DNA of 64,000 nt from CAZYQW01 sp964649825 (GTDB lineage: Bacteria; Planctomycetota; B15-G4; JADJEK01): contig CAZYQW010000029.1 in NCBI GenBank assembly GCA_964649825.1, positions 74,283-138,282 of the forward strand, written 5' to 3'. Made by a program: the position numbers and the translations under genes. A model generated the notes under the pieces. It searched no databases, was not told where the DNA came from, and saw only the letters and a program-made list of their open reading frames with translations. Shown piece after piece: positions 35,473 through 42,686 of this stretch. How positions within the stretch are numbered: position 1 is the stretch's first letter; every line of letters begins with the position of its first letter.

Positions 35473-36845
35473 CGCGCTCCGGCCTCGCCGCGGCAGAGCT
35501 CGTCCCGCAGCCGCGCGATCGTGTCCAGCTCGTGGCGAAGCCGGCGATGGACCGACTCGATGTCGGCTCCGGGTTCGCCTTCGAGGTAGCGGAGAGCATC
35601 GACGTCGGATGGATCGGCCTCGACCGGCGCGATCCCCGCCGCGCGCGCCGCGAGGGCGAGCGTGCGATCGAAACCGGGGAGCGCCACCGACCGGCGCAGC
35701 TCGGCGCGAAGATCGATCGCGCGGCGTCGAACGCGCTCCACCGCCGAGCCGAGCCACGGCAGCCGATCCACGATCCGCTCGAGCACGCGTGACAGCGCGG
35801 GTCCGAACGTCAGGATCGGACCACGGGAGCGGTCCAGGTTGACGACGAAGGCACGAAACTCGGCGAGCGGGTCGATCGCCTCCGGCCGCCGCAGGAACCG
35901 CACGAGGAACTTCTCGCGGTCGTCGAGCACGAGCCCGGCGACGGCGATCTCGGCCGGATCGAGACGCTCGTTGATCAGCGCCACGAGCGCGATCTGCGCC
36001 GCCGCGACCTCGTCCCGCGGCGCAACGACGCGCAGCGGCGCGCCGTCGCGGGCGGCGCGGGCTCGACGCGACACGCGACGCACGAGATCGCTCGGCAACC
36101 CGGACGCCCGCGCGGTCGGACCGGGCCGCTCGAGATCCGCGAGGGCGCCGATCGACGACACGCCGGCGGCCCGAAGCGCCCCTGCCTGCGCGCGCGTCAA
36201 CCCCGGCAGGCCCGCGACGTCGTCCTCGACCTCGAGATCCGCCGCGCAGAGATCGCGGTAGCGACAGTCGAGGCACGCCTCCGTTCGGTGCGGACCGGGG
36301 TCTTCACCGCGACGGGAGTCGTCGATTCGCGCGAGCAGGTGGTCGAGCGTCGCATCCAGCTCGCCGAGCTCGAAGGGAATCCTCGTTCCGTCGCGGACGA
36401 TGACGTAGCCGCGGCGCGGCGCCGCGCCGAGCTCGCCGAGCATGCGCGAGTAGAACGCGACCTGCAGACGAGCCGACGCGTGGACCTTCTGCGAGCTCTT
36501 CACGTCGGCGACCTCGTAGACGCCGTCCGAGTTTCTGAGCAGGAGGTCGGGGCGGCCAAGGCGTTCCGGCGTGATGAGCACGCCGTTCGCGATCGCGCTC
36601 GCGCCCTCGTCCATCAGCGCGCACGTCGCCTCGAACCCAGTCTGGAAGTCGCCGCGCTCGAACTCGACATCGACCGGCGCGATGTCCTCGAGGATGCGCG
36701 CCTCGACCCGACGGCCGGTACGGAACAGCACCTCCATGCGTGGTGTCGGGGGCAGCTCGACCTCCTTCGGGCGATGGAAGGAAAGGTACGGAATCCTCGC
36801 GCAGGTGAGGTACTCCTTGACTCGGGTGCCATCGACGGGACGCAT
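35469..36845 (-). CDS. RecB-family PD-(D/E)XK nuclease, TM0106-like (Cas4/Dna2-type)
   Basis: 458 residues. The nuclease core is in the first 220 residues: an early Cys in EYLTCARIPYLSFHRP, the active site GRPDLLLRNSDGVYEVADVK (Asp, Glu-Val-Ala-Asp-Val-Lys), QVAFYSRMLGEL (Q-Y motif of RecB nucleases), and three Cys in EACLDCRYRDLC. The four Cys would hold an iron-sulfur cluster as in Cas4, AddB and Dna2. A helix-hairpin-helix-like segment follows (VAGLPGLTRAQAGALRAAGV), then an RNase H-like region seen in TM0106 proteins. It is translationally coupled to the helicase gene downstream. No cas genes are near, so a repair role is favoured over CRISPR. Confidence 0.87.
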   Translation of the reverse strand: MRPVDGTRVKEYLTCARIPYLSFHRPKEVELPPTPRMEVLFRTGRRVEARILEDIAPVDVEFERGDFQTGFEATCALMDEGASAIANGVLITPERLGRPDLLLRNSDGVYEVADVKSSQKVHASARLQVAFYSRMLGELGAAPRRGYVIVRDGTRIPFELGELDATLDHLLARIDDSRRGEDPGPHRTEACLDCRYRDLCAADLEVEDDVAGLPGLTRAQAGALRAAGVSSIGALADLERPGPTARASGLPSDLVRRVSRRARAARDGAPLRVVAPRDEVAAAQIALVALINERLDPAEIAVAGLVLDDREKFLVRFLRRPEAIDPLAEFRAFVVNLDRSRGPILTFGPALSRVLERIVDRLPWLGSAVERVRRRAIDLRAELRRSVALPGFDRTLALAARAAGIAPVEADPSDVDALRYLEGEPGADIESVHRRLRHELDTIARLRDELCRGEAGAR

Positions 36846-36928
36846 GGGAGCATCTTCGCGACCGTGCCGGCGAAGTCCCGCGTTTTTCCGCGGCTCCGGC
36901 TCCGCCGCGCCGCCGCTACGATGCGTGC

Positions 36929-37351
36929 ATGGCGCAGCGACCCTGGTACCAGGATGGAGTCCGCTTCGAGTGCGCGCGCAGCGGGAAGTGCTGCACCGCG
37001 CACGGCGCCTATGACCGCGTCTACCTCGACGACGACGAGGCCGATGCGGTCGCCGCTCTCCTCGGCATCACGCTCGGCGAGCTCGAGCGCGAGCACTGCT
37101 GGTTCGAGGACGACTACCGCCTGGTTCGGTTCAAGGACCGCGCGTGCGGCTTCCTCGACGGCACGAGCTGCACGATCTACGAGGCGCGGCCGGTGCAATG
37201 CCGCACCTGGCCGTTCTGGCCGAGCAACCTTGCCCAGCGCACCTGGCAGAAGGACGTCGCGAGCTTCTGCCCCGGGGTCGGAAAAGGACGGCGCTATTCG
37301 CGCGCCGAGATCGACGCCATCGCGTCGCAGGCCTCGCAGGCCGAGGAGTAG
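36929..37351 (+). CDS. YkgJ-family cysteine cluster protein
   Basis: 140 residues. The Cys set FECARSGKCCTAHGAY, then CGFLDGTSCTIYEARPVQCR, then ASFCPGVGKG is the pattern of the YkgJ (zinc- or iron-binding) family. The function of the family is not settled. It is divergent from the nuclease gene with 83 bases between starts. The last base abuts the decayed gene on the other strand. Confidence 0.88.
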   Translation: MAQRPWYQDGVRFECARSGKCCTAHGAYDRVYLDDDEADAVAALLGITLGELEREHCWFEDDYRLVRFKDRACGFLDGTSCTIYEARPVQCRTWPFWPSNLAQRTWQKDVASFCPGVGKGRRYSRAEIDAIASQASQAEE

Positions 37352-37927
37352 CGGCGGGCATGGCGGGTCGCGGGTGCGGCTCGTGATCGAACCACGAACG
37401 CCGTGGGATCGACTCCGGACGACGAGCGCGCGACCCGGATCGGGCTCCACGTCCTCGGTCCAGACGATCGTATCCTTTCGGCAGAGGCGGGCCTCGCGGG
37501 TGACACCGGGAAGGTGAACGCGGCGTCGAGCCCGTTTCTCGAGCGGTTCGCGGAGAACGAACGTCCCGGTCGCGCGATCGAGGACGAACTCGGCATCCAG
37601 GGCCCGGGGACGTGATGCGCATCGGCGCGCCGGGATCCACAACCAGACGACGGCGTCCGTGGTCGTGCTCGGATGGACCTCGACCTCCTCCAAAGCGGTG
37701 ACGAAACCCTCTGCCCGTACTTCGACGCGAACGATCCCGGTCGGGACTCGTGGCGGTCACGGAAAGTCGGAGTTCACGTGTGAGTCCACGCGTTCCGCGC
37801 GTTCGGCCCGAGGATCCTTCGCGGGCGCGGGCGGCGACACGGGAGAGCCGCGGAACGCGCGCACGATCAGCACCACGACGAGGGCGGCGAGTGAGATCCA
37901 GACGAAGCGGCGAAGGAGCGTCTTCAT
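37352..37927 (-). pseudogene. Probable decayed single-pass membrane protein gene with in-frame stop
   Basis: An ATG at 37927 starts a clear signal-anchor (MKTLLRRFVWISLAALVVVL) that runs 56 residues to an in-frame TGA at 37757 to 37759. The same frame then goes on with protein-like sequence, VPTGIVRVEVRAEGFVTALE then EVEVHPSTTTDAVVWL. That resembles carboxypeptidase-regulatory repeat proteins such as the one at 10159 to 12777. A later frameshift is likely, because VVDPGAPMR in another frame would fit the repeat better, and no sensible stop is found before the antisense YkgJ gene. Alternatives are two small real genes, a sequencing error, or stop read-through. The 3' limit given is a guess. 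Confidence 0.45.
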
Positions 37928-38012
37928 GGGCGTTCCACGCCGAGTCTACTGGTGTTCGGTGACGGGGCATCAATCACGGGACTTCAGAACCTCCACGATG
38001 TCGATCCGGCCG

Positions 38013-38047
38013 AGCCGGCGCCAAGCGCTGGCTGGCTTGGCGCGGCT
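38013..38047. repeat. Hairpin, 13 paired bases with one bulge
   Basis: GCGCCAAGC (38018 to 38026) pairs with GCTTGGCGC (38035 to 38043) around an 8-base loop, and AGCC/GGCT extend it outward past a single bulged G. There is no T-run after it, so a classic terminator is not shown. Its place at the border of the island is suggestive only. Confidence 0.55.
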
Positions 38048-38231
38048 CATCCCGCGTCCAGGCGGGATTACCCGAGAGGGTCGGACTGGTCGTCGAGCTG
38101 ACGAGATCAAAGAACCCGTGCTCCAGGGTGCGCAGCCGTCTCTTCCCCGCCGCCAGAGCCCGACTTGCCGACGCGCCCCTTCTTGCGAACGCGGTCGGAC
38201 CCGTCGGCAGGGATCCGGTCAACGGACCCAA

Positions 38232-38261
38232 TTGAATCCGGGGGCCGCTCGCCATTAGGAT
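38232..38261 (+). promoter_or_regulatory. Possible promoter for the ATPase remnant
   Basis: TTGAAT at 38232 and TAGGAT at 38256 are separated by 18 bases, close to a sigma-70-type layout, about 64 bases before the start at 38325. Support is by consensus only. Confidence 0.25.
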
Positions 38262-38324
38262 GCCCTGGCTTGAATACCATGGGGGCCGCGATCGCCGCTC
38301 CCAACGCCCCGTTGGGGGAAGAAC

Positions 38325-38687
38325 ATGAAGGGCGACGCCATGCTGGGACTCGAGCTTCGAGAGGAATTCCGCGGCAAGCGGCTGAAGGGCACGCAGATCG
38401 AACTGCCGGACGCAGTCAACCTGGCGGCCGCCGACTTCCTGCGGATCACGTACCCGAGTGGGGACGTGCTTTCCGCCGTCGAGCCCATCGGGCCGGAGCA
38501 GGGACATCCTGTGGTCCTCATCGGCGAGCCCGGCCAGGGCAAGTCGCACTTGATGGCGGCCCTCGTCCACGCCCTGAACGACCCGACCACAACTCCGTCA
38601 TCGTCTCCGTCATCGCCGCCTCTGCAGATGTCCCCATGTCGCGGTGCGTCAGCTTTGCTCTATTGTGAGTCCGGACTTGATGTGTGA
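38325..38687 (+). pseudogene. N-terminal remnant of a large defence-island P-loop ATPase
   Basis: The 120-residue product opens with MLGLELREEFRGKRLKG (second ATG at 38340; GGGGGAAG precedes the first). It carries an intact Walker A in VVLIGEPGQGKSHLMAALVH. This start and P-loop context resemble large ATPases (about 1000 residues or more) of DUF499/DUF6079 type that belong to phage-defence loci. After LNDP near 38583 the sequence turns to Ser/Pro-rich text (TTTPSSSPSSPPLQ) with no family character and stops. Walker B and everything later are missing. I read it as a deletion scar of a former defence operon, with the break near 38583. It is followed by a tandem repeat. Confidence 0.65.
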
Positions 38688-38701
38688 GTCCGGGCTTGAT
38701 G
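38664..38701. repeat. 19-base direct tandem repeat (two units, one mismatch)
   Basis: TGTGAGTCCGGACTTGATG at 38664 to 38682 is followed directly by the same 19 bases with one change (A to G at the 12th base) at 38683 to 38701. It spans the stop of the ATPase remnant and could be a trace of the rearrangement that cut it. Confidence 0.8.
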
Positions 38702-38749
38702 CGCGTCTCGAGGCCGCACCGGCAACCGCCCGGCGTCGTGGAGGCAACC

Positions 38750-39343
38750 ATGAGGAGCAGTGACCTGGTCCTGCGGGACGCTGATATCCGACCGGCACTG
38801 CGCTTGAAGCTGGTCGGCAAGCACGCTGACGAAGCCAACACGGTCATTATCGAGGAGTTGGGCGTCTGCCGTGGACGCGTTCGAGTTGACCTGGCGGTCG
38901 TCAACGGCACGCTCCACGGCTACGAGATCAAGTCGGACCGGGACAGCCTGCGGCGTCTGACCACGCAGATCGACTTCTACGGGAGGGTCCTCGATCGAGC
39001 GACGCTCGTGGTCGGCGAGCGTCACCTGCCCAGTGCGCTCGGCGTCCTTCCGGCGTGGTGGGGTGTCCTTCACGTCCAGCAGGCGCCCCGCAGGCAGCGC
39101 TTCAAGACCATCCGCCGCGGGCGGAAGAACCCCCAGAGAGATCCTCGCGCGCTCGTGGAGCTGCTCTGGCTGGATGACGCGCTCGCCCTTCTGGAGACAC
39201 GCGAGGTTGCGAAGGGCGTCAGGGGCAGGCCGCGGCGGCTCGTATGGGATCGGGTGTGTGAGCACTTCAGCGTCGACGAGATCGCAGCAGCCGTCCGAGC
39301 ACAACTCAAGGCCAGGGCAGCGTCGCAAGTCCCTCCTGAATGA
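38750..39343 (+). CDS. sce7726 family protein, predicted PD-(D/E)XK-like fold
   Basis: 197 residues from the ATG at 38750, with GTGGAGG 5 bases upstream. The family pattern is clear: MRSSDLVLRDADIRPALRLK, then EELGVCRGRVRVDLAVVNGT, then LHGYEIKSDRDSLRRL, then RATLVVGERHLPSALGVLPA. The Asp in RVDLAV and the Glu and Lys in YEIKSD have the spacing of a PD-(D/E)XK nuclease active site, so a DNA- or RNA-cleaving role is plausible but unproven. sce7726 genes often lie beside Beta or sce7725-type genes, as here. The 3' end overlaps the convergent Beta gene by 38 bases. A frame reaching back to 38684 lacks a ribosome site. Confidence 0.82.
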   Translation: MRSSDLVLRDADIRPALRLKLVGKHADEANTVIIEELGVCRGRVRVDLAVVNGTLHGYEIKSDRDSLRRLTTQIDFYGRVLDRATLVVGERHLPSALGVLPAWWGVLHVQQAPRRQRFKTIRRGRKNPQRDPRALVELLWLDDALALLETREVAKGVRGRPRRLVWDRVCEHFSVDEIAAAVRAQLKARAASQVPPE

Positions 39344-40373
39344 CGAGCGAGATGTGGTGAATGGTCCCGAGGCGGCGCCAGGCCTCGGCAGATCCGAAGC
39401 CACCGGCCCGGTCAGCAGCGGCCTTCATCGACTTGCAGCCTTCACAATGCGCCGGACCAAAGAAGCTGGATCGCAGATGTCCATACACGAGCTTGGTCGC
39501 AAGTGCGGGAAACTGCACCCCCGGCCGCGTGACGCGGGTGCTCTCCCCCTTGATGAGGAGCCAATCATCCGGCATTGCGTACCGGATCGAAGCCGACATC
39601 TGCATGATCCGAGGGTCAAAGCCCTCGACACCCGTGGGGTACTGAATAGCGCAGTCGCTGAAGGTGGGGAGCCGCGCAAGGCGACCCCGTGCTTTATGGA
39701 GGCGGTCGCGCCAGGCGATCCACTCCACTCGCTCGACAAGGTTGTCAGAGTTGCGGGCAACGCCGCCCCTCATGGGGAAGGCGCACGCGGAGATGGTGAA
39801 GGTCCGCCACCGCCGGTGATCAGGAACGTCGGATAGGAACGCTGCCGTCAAGGCGGCAACGCCGTCCACGATCATCTCGTCGACCGCACCCAAGTCGACG
39901 ATCAAATCCGTTCCTTCCGGCGCGAGCCCGTGTTTCGCCATGAACGCTTGGAGGCTCCCGGTGAGGTTCCCGCTCTCGAACTCCTCGCGGGTGAGCCTCA
40001 GCGCGATCCCATGACGTTGATGCGCAAGGGCTGCGGCCAGGTCGGCGGTCCGCGAAATCCCGGTGACCGGCGTGAAGACGATGCCGGCCGAGTTCGCCCG
40101 TCGGAAGACCTCGAGGGCGGCCGCCGGACCGTCAGAGGCGATCTCGCGGGCATCGAGGAAGCACCTCGCATAGGAGATGACGCTGCCCGCGAGACCCTTG
40201 AATGCGTTGTCGAGGTGGGCAGCGACCGTCGCGGCCTTGTCGGCCTTTCGTTCGACGACTTCCAAGAGGGGCGTGATGCGCGCCCGAAGGGGTTGCAGGA
40301 CCGAGCCGAGAGCACTCTTCTCGCCGCGTTTCACCTTCAGCACCGGAACGTAGTGGTGGTCGCCGAAGGTCAT
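39306..40373 (-). CDS. Beta family protein (phage T4 beta-like / sce7725-like)
   Basis: 355 residues with GGAGG 6 bases before the ATG at 40373. The opening MTFGDHHYVPVLKVKRGEKS then LQPLRARITPLLEVVERK, and the later HGIALRLTREEF and TDLIVDLGAVDE, are typical of the Beta family. Its repeated beta-strand-helix plan suggests a TIM-barrel-like fold. Biochemical function is unknown; members occur in phage and in genomic islands. It is the last gene of an overlapped three-gene set (ImmA, PIN, Beta), sharing 4 bases with the PIN gene, and faces the sce7726 gene with overlapping 3' ends. Confidence 0.8.
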   Translation of the reverse strand: MTFGDHHYVPVLKVKRGEKSALGSVLQPLRARITPLLEVVERKADKAATVAAHLDNAFKGLAGSVISYARCFLDAREIASDGPAAALEVFRRANSAGIVFTPVTGISRTADLAAALAHQRHGIALRLTREEFESGNLTGSLQAFMAKHGLAPEGTDLIVDLGAVDEMIVDGVAALTAAFLSDVPDHRRWRTFTISACAFPMRGGVARNSDNLVERVEWIAWRDRLHKARGRLARLPTFSDCAIQYPTGVEGFDPRIMQMSASIRYAMPDDWLLIKGESTRVTRPGVQFPALATKLVYGHLRSSFFGPAHCEGCKSMKAAADRAGGFGSAEAWRRLGTIHHISLVIQEGLATLPWP

Positions 40374-40981
40374 GGGGCACCTCCGGTTCGAGGATCCCAG
40401 AGGACAAGCGGAGCCAGCTCAGCGGCGAGGCTCTCGTAGTACGAGATGAGTGCTTCGCGGGGAGCCGCGTTCCCTATCGAGAAGCAGCCCTGGATCATCT
40501 TGTCCGCTGCGGCGACTGGCGCGAGACGCTCCCGAACTGCATCCGCTCCGAGTTGATCGCAGAGGGCGAGAAGTATGGCCTCCAGCACTACGATTCGACC
40601 CGAGAGCGCAGAGGGGAATCCTTCGACGTCCTTGAGAGCGCGCAGTGCCCGCTTGTCGCCGGACACCACGAGCAGGTTCGCCTCGGCCGCCGCGGCGAAG
40701 AGCTGGGCCTCACCGACGTCGATCCCCTCGACAGGGATCAGGAGGTCGAGCCAGGTATCGCTGGGCTTGGGCATGACGGGAATGGATTCCGCGACCGGGA
40801 TCAAGGCGTCGCAGACGTCCCCACCGAGCTGCTTCCGGAGCCTGCCCCTGCGCAGCATGTGCGGGAGGGCCGCCAGCCTGCCGCAATCGCCAAGGCCCGC
40901 CGCGAGCAGGCCAGCCGCGTCGCTGAGCAGCCCCGCGGCCTGCAGCTTGCAGAAGACATCCGTGTCAACCAGCAGCTTCAT
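40370..40981 (-). CDS. PIN-like nuclease domain protein
   Basis: 203 residues from the ATG at 40981 (MKLLVDTDVFCKLQAAGLLS). Acidic residues expected of a PIN RNase are visible: Asp6 and Asp8 in LLVDTDVF, Glu in VEGIDVGEAQLFAAAAEANL and Asp in LLVVSGDKRALRAL. PIN proteins are metal-dependent RNases and often toxins. The gene begins inside the end of the ImmA/IrrE gene (17 shared bases) and overlaps the Beta gene by 4 bases, so all three are translationally coupled. No VapB-like antitoxin is present; the upstream protease-like partner may take that regulatory role. Confidence 0.72.
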   Translation of the reverse strand: MKLLVDTDVFCKLQAAGLLSDAAGLLAAGLGDCGRLAALPHMLRRGRLRKQLGGDVCDALIPVAESIPVMPKPSDTWLDLLIPVEGIDVGEAQLFAAAAEANLLVVSGDKRALRALKDVEGFPSALSGRIVVLEAILLALCDQLGADAVRERLAPVAAADKMIQGCFSIGNAAPREALISYYESLAAELAPLVLWDPRTGGAP

Positions 40982-41945
40982 CGCGTTCCGGGTCGCCGTA
41001 GACGCAGCGGAGCAGAGCGCGGTCACTCTCGGTCGCGGCATCCAGGTCAACGTAGCGGTCGAAAAGCTGGCGCAGCTGCTTGCGAGCACCCGCCCCCCGG
41101 TACAGAGCCTTCACCGCCATCGTCGCCTTCGCATAGTCCCCGGTGCGTCGAGCCCACGCGAAGATTACGGCGCTCGCGTCGGCGCCTGTTGTGCGCTCGA
41201 TCTCCGCAGCCAAGCGTGCGAGCTCCTTGAAGCTGCGCCCGTCGACTTGTGGAACCGAGTCGCCGCCGACGACGACACGGGTGGCGAACTGGTCAGCGCG
41301 GATCTCGATGTCCGCATCGTCCGCGATCTCCTCCTCCTCGTCCACAACAGGCTGGCCTGGGGCGCAGTCGCCGGCAGCGACGTGGCCTGCTTCGTGGGCG
41401 GCGAGAAACGCGACACGCCCGGGTTCGTCATGCTTGTGGGCGAGCAGGATGACTGGTCTGCCCTCGACGACGCAGGCAATGCCCTGGAAGCTTGGTGCTG
41501 GAAGCACCTCGAGGGGGACAACGGGCACACCCCTCATCCACAGGTCGGAGACGATCTCGGTCAGCGTCAGCGCCATACCGGCACGATCGATCTCGTCGCG
41601 CCAGGCGAGGCCGTCGTCGGGAGGCACCGCGACTTGAGGCTTCGAGTCGCGAAGGCAGCGAACGACGGCGGCTGCGATTCTGGTTGCCGAGTGGATCGCT
41701 GGTCCAAGTCGGTCGCGGTCTACATCTCGGACGCGTCTGAGCTGCGCCTGGGGGTACTCGGGCGCGGCTATCGCTGCGCCGGGATCAGCAACCGCCGCCA
41801 GCGGTAGCCCAAGGAAGCGCGCGACACGAATCTCGACGTCTTGGAGGAGGCGAGGATCGTCAGCGCAGCTGTCATCCCACCATTCGGGCAGGATAGCCGG
41901 GCACACGAAGTCCTTCTTGAACCCCGCGCGGGACAAACGGCGCAT
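40965..41945 (-). CDS. ImmA/IrrE family metallo-endopeptidase
   Basis: 326 residues from the ATG at 41945 (MRRLSRAGFKKDFVC); a TTG three bases earlier is an alternative. The N-terminal 130 residues are helical and variable. The zinc peptidase core has the HExxH motif in AFLAAHEAGHVAAGD, preceded by GRPVILLAHKHDEPGR and followed by IEIRADQFATRV with a likely third ligand. ImmA/IrrE peptidases cleave repressors or antitoxins to switch on phage or toxin genes. Here no XRE repressor domain is fused or adjacent, and the direct downstream partner is a PIN protein. It heads a three-gene operon. Confidence 0.85.
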   Translation of the reverse strand: MRRLSRAGFKKDFVCPAILPEWWDDSCADDPRLLQDVEIRVARFLGLPLAAVADPGAAIAAPEYPQAQLRRVRDVDRDRLGPAIHSATRIAAAVVRCLRDSKPQVAVPPDDGLAWRDEIDRAGMALTLTEIVSDLWMRGVPVVPLEVLPAPSFQGIACVVEGRPVILLAHKHDEPGRVAFLAAHEAGHVAAGDCAPGQPVVDEEEEIADDADIEIRADQFATRVVVGGDSVPQVDGRSFKELARLAAEIERTTGADASAVIFAWARRTGDYAKATMAVKALYRGAGARKQLRQLFDRYVDLDAATESDRALLRCVYGDPERDEAAG

Positions 41946-42104
41946 CAAGGTCGTGTACGTGTGCTTCGCCAGCGGACTGCTCCATTCGTTGTGTGCTCTC
42001 AGGTGTCAACGTATGCAAGTTTCATTCCGCGTAGCGATCGAGCGGCGCGGGGAGGATAGGAACTCCAAACTACCGCTGCACACGGTCGGCGTCGAGTTGA
42101 CGGA

Positions 42105-42686
42105 TCACACGTGTCGTCGAAAGGTCTCGTGCCGTTCGTCCCCACTCATCCGTTCGACGGATCGGGTCGAGGCGACGGCTGGGTTCGCGTTTCCGTCGTC
42201 GGGGTCGGTGTCGTCGGGTCCGACCGCGTCCAGCGTCGCCTCGATGAGGCTCGCGCGCGCGGCGTCCAGCTCGTAGGCCGCGACCTGGACCGCGAACTGG
42301 GCGGCCCGTCTCCCCTGGCGGGCGCTTTCCTCGTCGCGCATCGCGAGGACGAGCCGGTTCTTCCCCCTCGATCCCCTCCGCGGCGAGCTCGCGGACGCGA
42401 TCGGGCAGAGTTTCCGCGTAGCGGAGGTCGGCTTCCGCTTGTTTCTCGCGGGCCTTCGCTTCGTGGAGCGACGCCTCCGCGCGCGCGTCCGCGCCTCGGC
42501 CTCGGCCCGGGTCCGCGCGTCGAGGAGCTCCTGCGGCTTCTCGCCGTCGTTGACGAGGACGAGACGAGCCGCCGTGGACCGAACGAGCGACCCGCTCCCC
42601 AGGTCGCGTCGTCGAGGGGTTCGCAGTCGCCGCGGGATCGAACCGCCTCCGATCGCTATCGATCCGGTCGGGACGAGCTGCCCCAC
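42105..42686 (-). pseudogene. Frameshifted remnant of an RND/HlyD-type periplasmic adaptor
   Basis: The longest frame is odd, but joining two minus-strand frames restores a recognisable adaptor hairpin. EKPQELLDARTRAEAEARTR in the first frame goes to EASLHEAKAREKQAEADLRY then AETLPDRVRELAAEGIE in the next. It then returns to the first frame for QFAVQVAAYELDAARASLIE. This alternating Ala/Glu/Arg coiled coil, with FAVxVAxYELxxARAxL, is typical of the hairpin of membrane fusion proteins. Two frameshifts and the lack of lipoyl domains, signal and pump gene mean it is dead. The 5' limit is approximate and overlaps the end of the esterase gene. Confidence 0.55.

Larger units (their letters stand above)
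37928..38324. other. Gap at the left border of the accessory region
   Basis: A 397-base stretch with no credible gene. It contains a strong hairpin (38013 to 38047) and a possible plus-strand promoter (38232 to 38261), and leads into the ATPase remnant. It marks the change from chromosomal genes to defence-type genes. No tRNA or integrase was found here. Confidence 0.55.

Noticed and set aside
35469..36845. RecB-like nuclease considered as Cas4 of a CRISPR system
   Set aside because: No cas1, cas2 or repeat array in the window; the C-terminal extension and the coupled helicase fit a TM0106/Dna2-type protein.
37403..37615. Short plus-strand frame of 70 codons that looks fairly protein-like
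   Set aside because: It is antisense to the decayed membrane protein gene, has no ribosome site and has no recognisable family; its composition is explained by the opposite strand.
37757..37759. In-frame TGA considered as selenocysteine
   Set aside because: The surrounding sequence (DFP then PP) has no selenoprotein motif and no stem-loop was seen just after it; gene decay is simpler.
37974..38570. Minus-strand frame across the island border
   Set aside because: No ribosome site or family character, and it overlaps the recognisable ATPase remnant on the other strand.
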